Shown here piece by piece: positions 63,908-64,000 of a DNA stretch of 64,000 nt. Source of the DNA: Streptomyces xantholiticus. GTDB taxonomy: Bacteria > Actinomycetota > Actinomycetes > Streptomycetales > Streptomycetaceae. The notes beneath the pieces are model-generated. The model saw only the letters and a program-made list of their open reading frames with translations, was not told the DNA's origin and did not search any database. Every line of letters begins with the position of its first letter. Positions within the stretch are counted from its first letter, which is position 1. The stretch covers positions 186,001 to 250,000 of the forward strand of contig NZ_BMWB01000002.1 in NCBI RefSeq assembly GCF_014651015.1. The letters are read 5' to 3'. The position numbers and the translations under genes are program-made.

Positions 63908-64000
63908 CTACGGGGCCTCGGCCTCCGCCTGCGCCGCCCACTCCGCCTTCGCCTCGTCGACCTTGCGGCCGAAGTGGACCGACGCCCACCACAGGCCGGC
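63908..64000 (-). CDS. C-terminal end of a DUF4233 family protein (cut by window edge)
   Basis: Only the last 30 codons and stop are inside the window: AGLWWASVHFGRKVDEAKAE and then an Ala/Glu-rich end. In streptomycetes a DUF4233 membrane protein gene lies between folC and ndk, which fits both position and this WWASVHFGRKVD ending (from memory). The rest is beyond the right edge. Confidence 0.7.
   Translation of the reverse strand, partial: AGLWWASVHFGRKVDEAKAEWAAQAEAEAP

Overview
The window is high-GC actinobacterial chromosome, almost certainly Streptomyces. GC is very high, GTG/TTG starts are common, and the gene order comEC-comEA-degV-leuS ... rsfS-LCP-nadD ... proA-proB ... obgE-rpmA-rplU-rne ... 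rodA-pbp2-mreDCB-ndk is the conserved Streptomyces block (S. coelicolor SCO2567-SCO2613 region, from memory). No phage, transposon, CRISPR array or rRNA was seen. Most genes lie on the minus strand.

Layout. 1-5630: DNA-uptake genes comEC (cut by the window edge) and comEA, a DegV lipid-binding protein and a coiled-coil membrane protein. 5675-8772: leuS with a terminator behind it and, in front, a short leucine-rich leader peptide followed by a hairpin, which looks like attenuation control. 9033-12292 (+): a b-type-cytochrome-like membrane protein overlapping a NuoF-like/ferredoxin fusion. 12357-13243: two identical tRNA-Ala(GGC) genes bracketing two tiny zinc-ribbon genes. 13389-17172: histidine phosphatase, rsfS, an LCP-like envelope protein, nadD and a 53-residue membrane peptide. 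17394-20283: an M48 protease and two related single-pass membrane proteins. 20374-23553: proA, a small conserved gene and proB.

23758-39383 and 42072-45733 form a cell-wall glycopolymer (teichoic-acid-like) locus in two blocks, wrapped around the essential obgE-rpmA-rplU genes. It encodes an acyltransferase, four TarS-like GT2 glycosyltransferases, one GT4 glycosyltransferase with a TarS-like tail, the whole dTDP-L-rhamnose pathway (rfbA, rfbB, rfbC, rfbD), a methyltransferase, a TagF-like polyol-phosphate polymerase with its own membrane domain, and a fused CDP-ribitol synthase (TarI+TarJ). Together these suggest a ribitol-phosphate polymer decorated with rhamnose and other sugars, perhaps O-methylated and O-acylated. 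11-bp direct repeats resembling PHO boxes precede both plus-strand GT2 genes, so phosphate control is plausible.

45813-63799: RNase E/G with very long disordered arms, the paired TIGR03936 and TIGR03960 radical-SAM-type proteins separated by a strikingly repetitive membrane protein, a CYTH-CHAD protein, a 665-bp non-coding palindrome-rich gap, and then rodA-pbp2-mreD-mreC-mreB, which builds lateral or spore wall. ndk and the tail of a DUF4233 gene close the window. The functional theme is envelope construction: spore-wall machinery (mre, PBP2, LCP protein) is linked to the glycopolymer genes that would decorate that wall.
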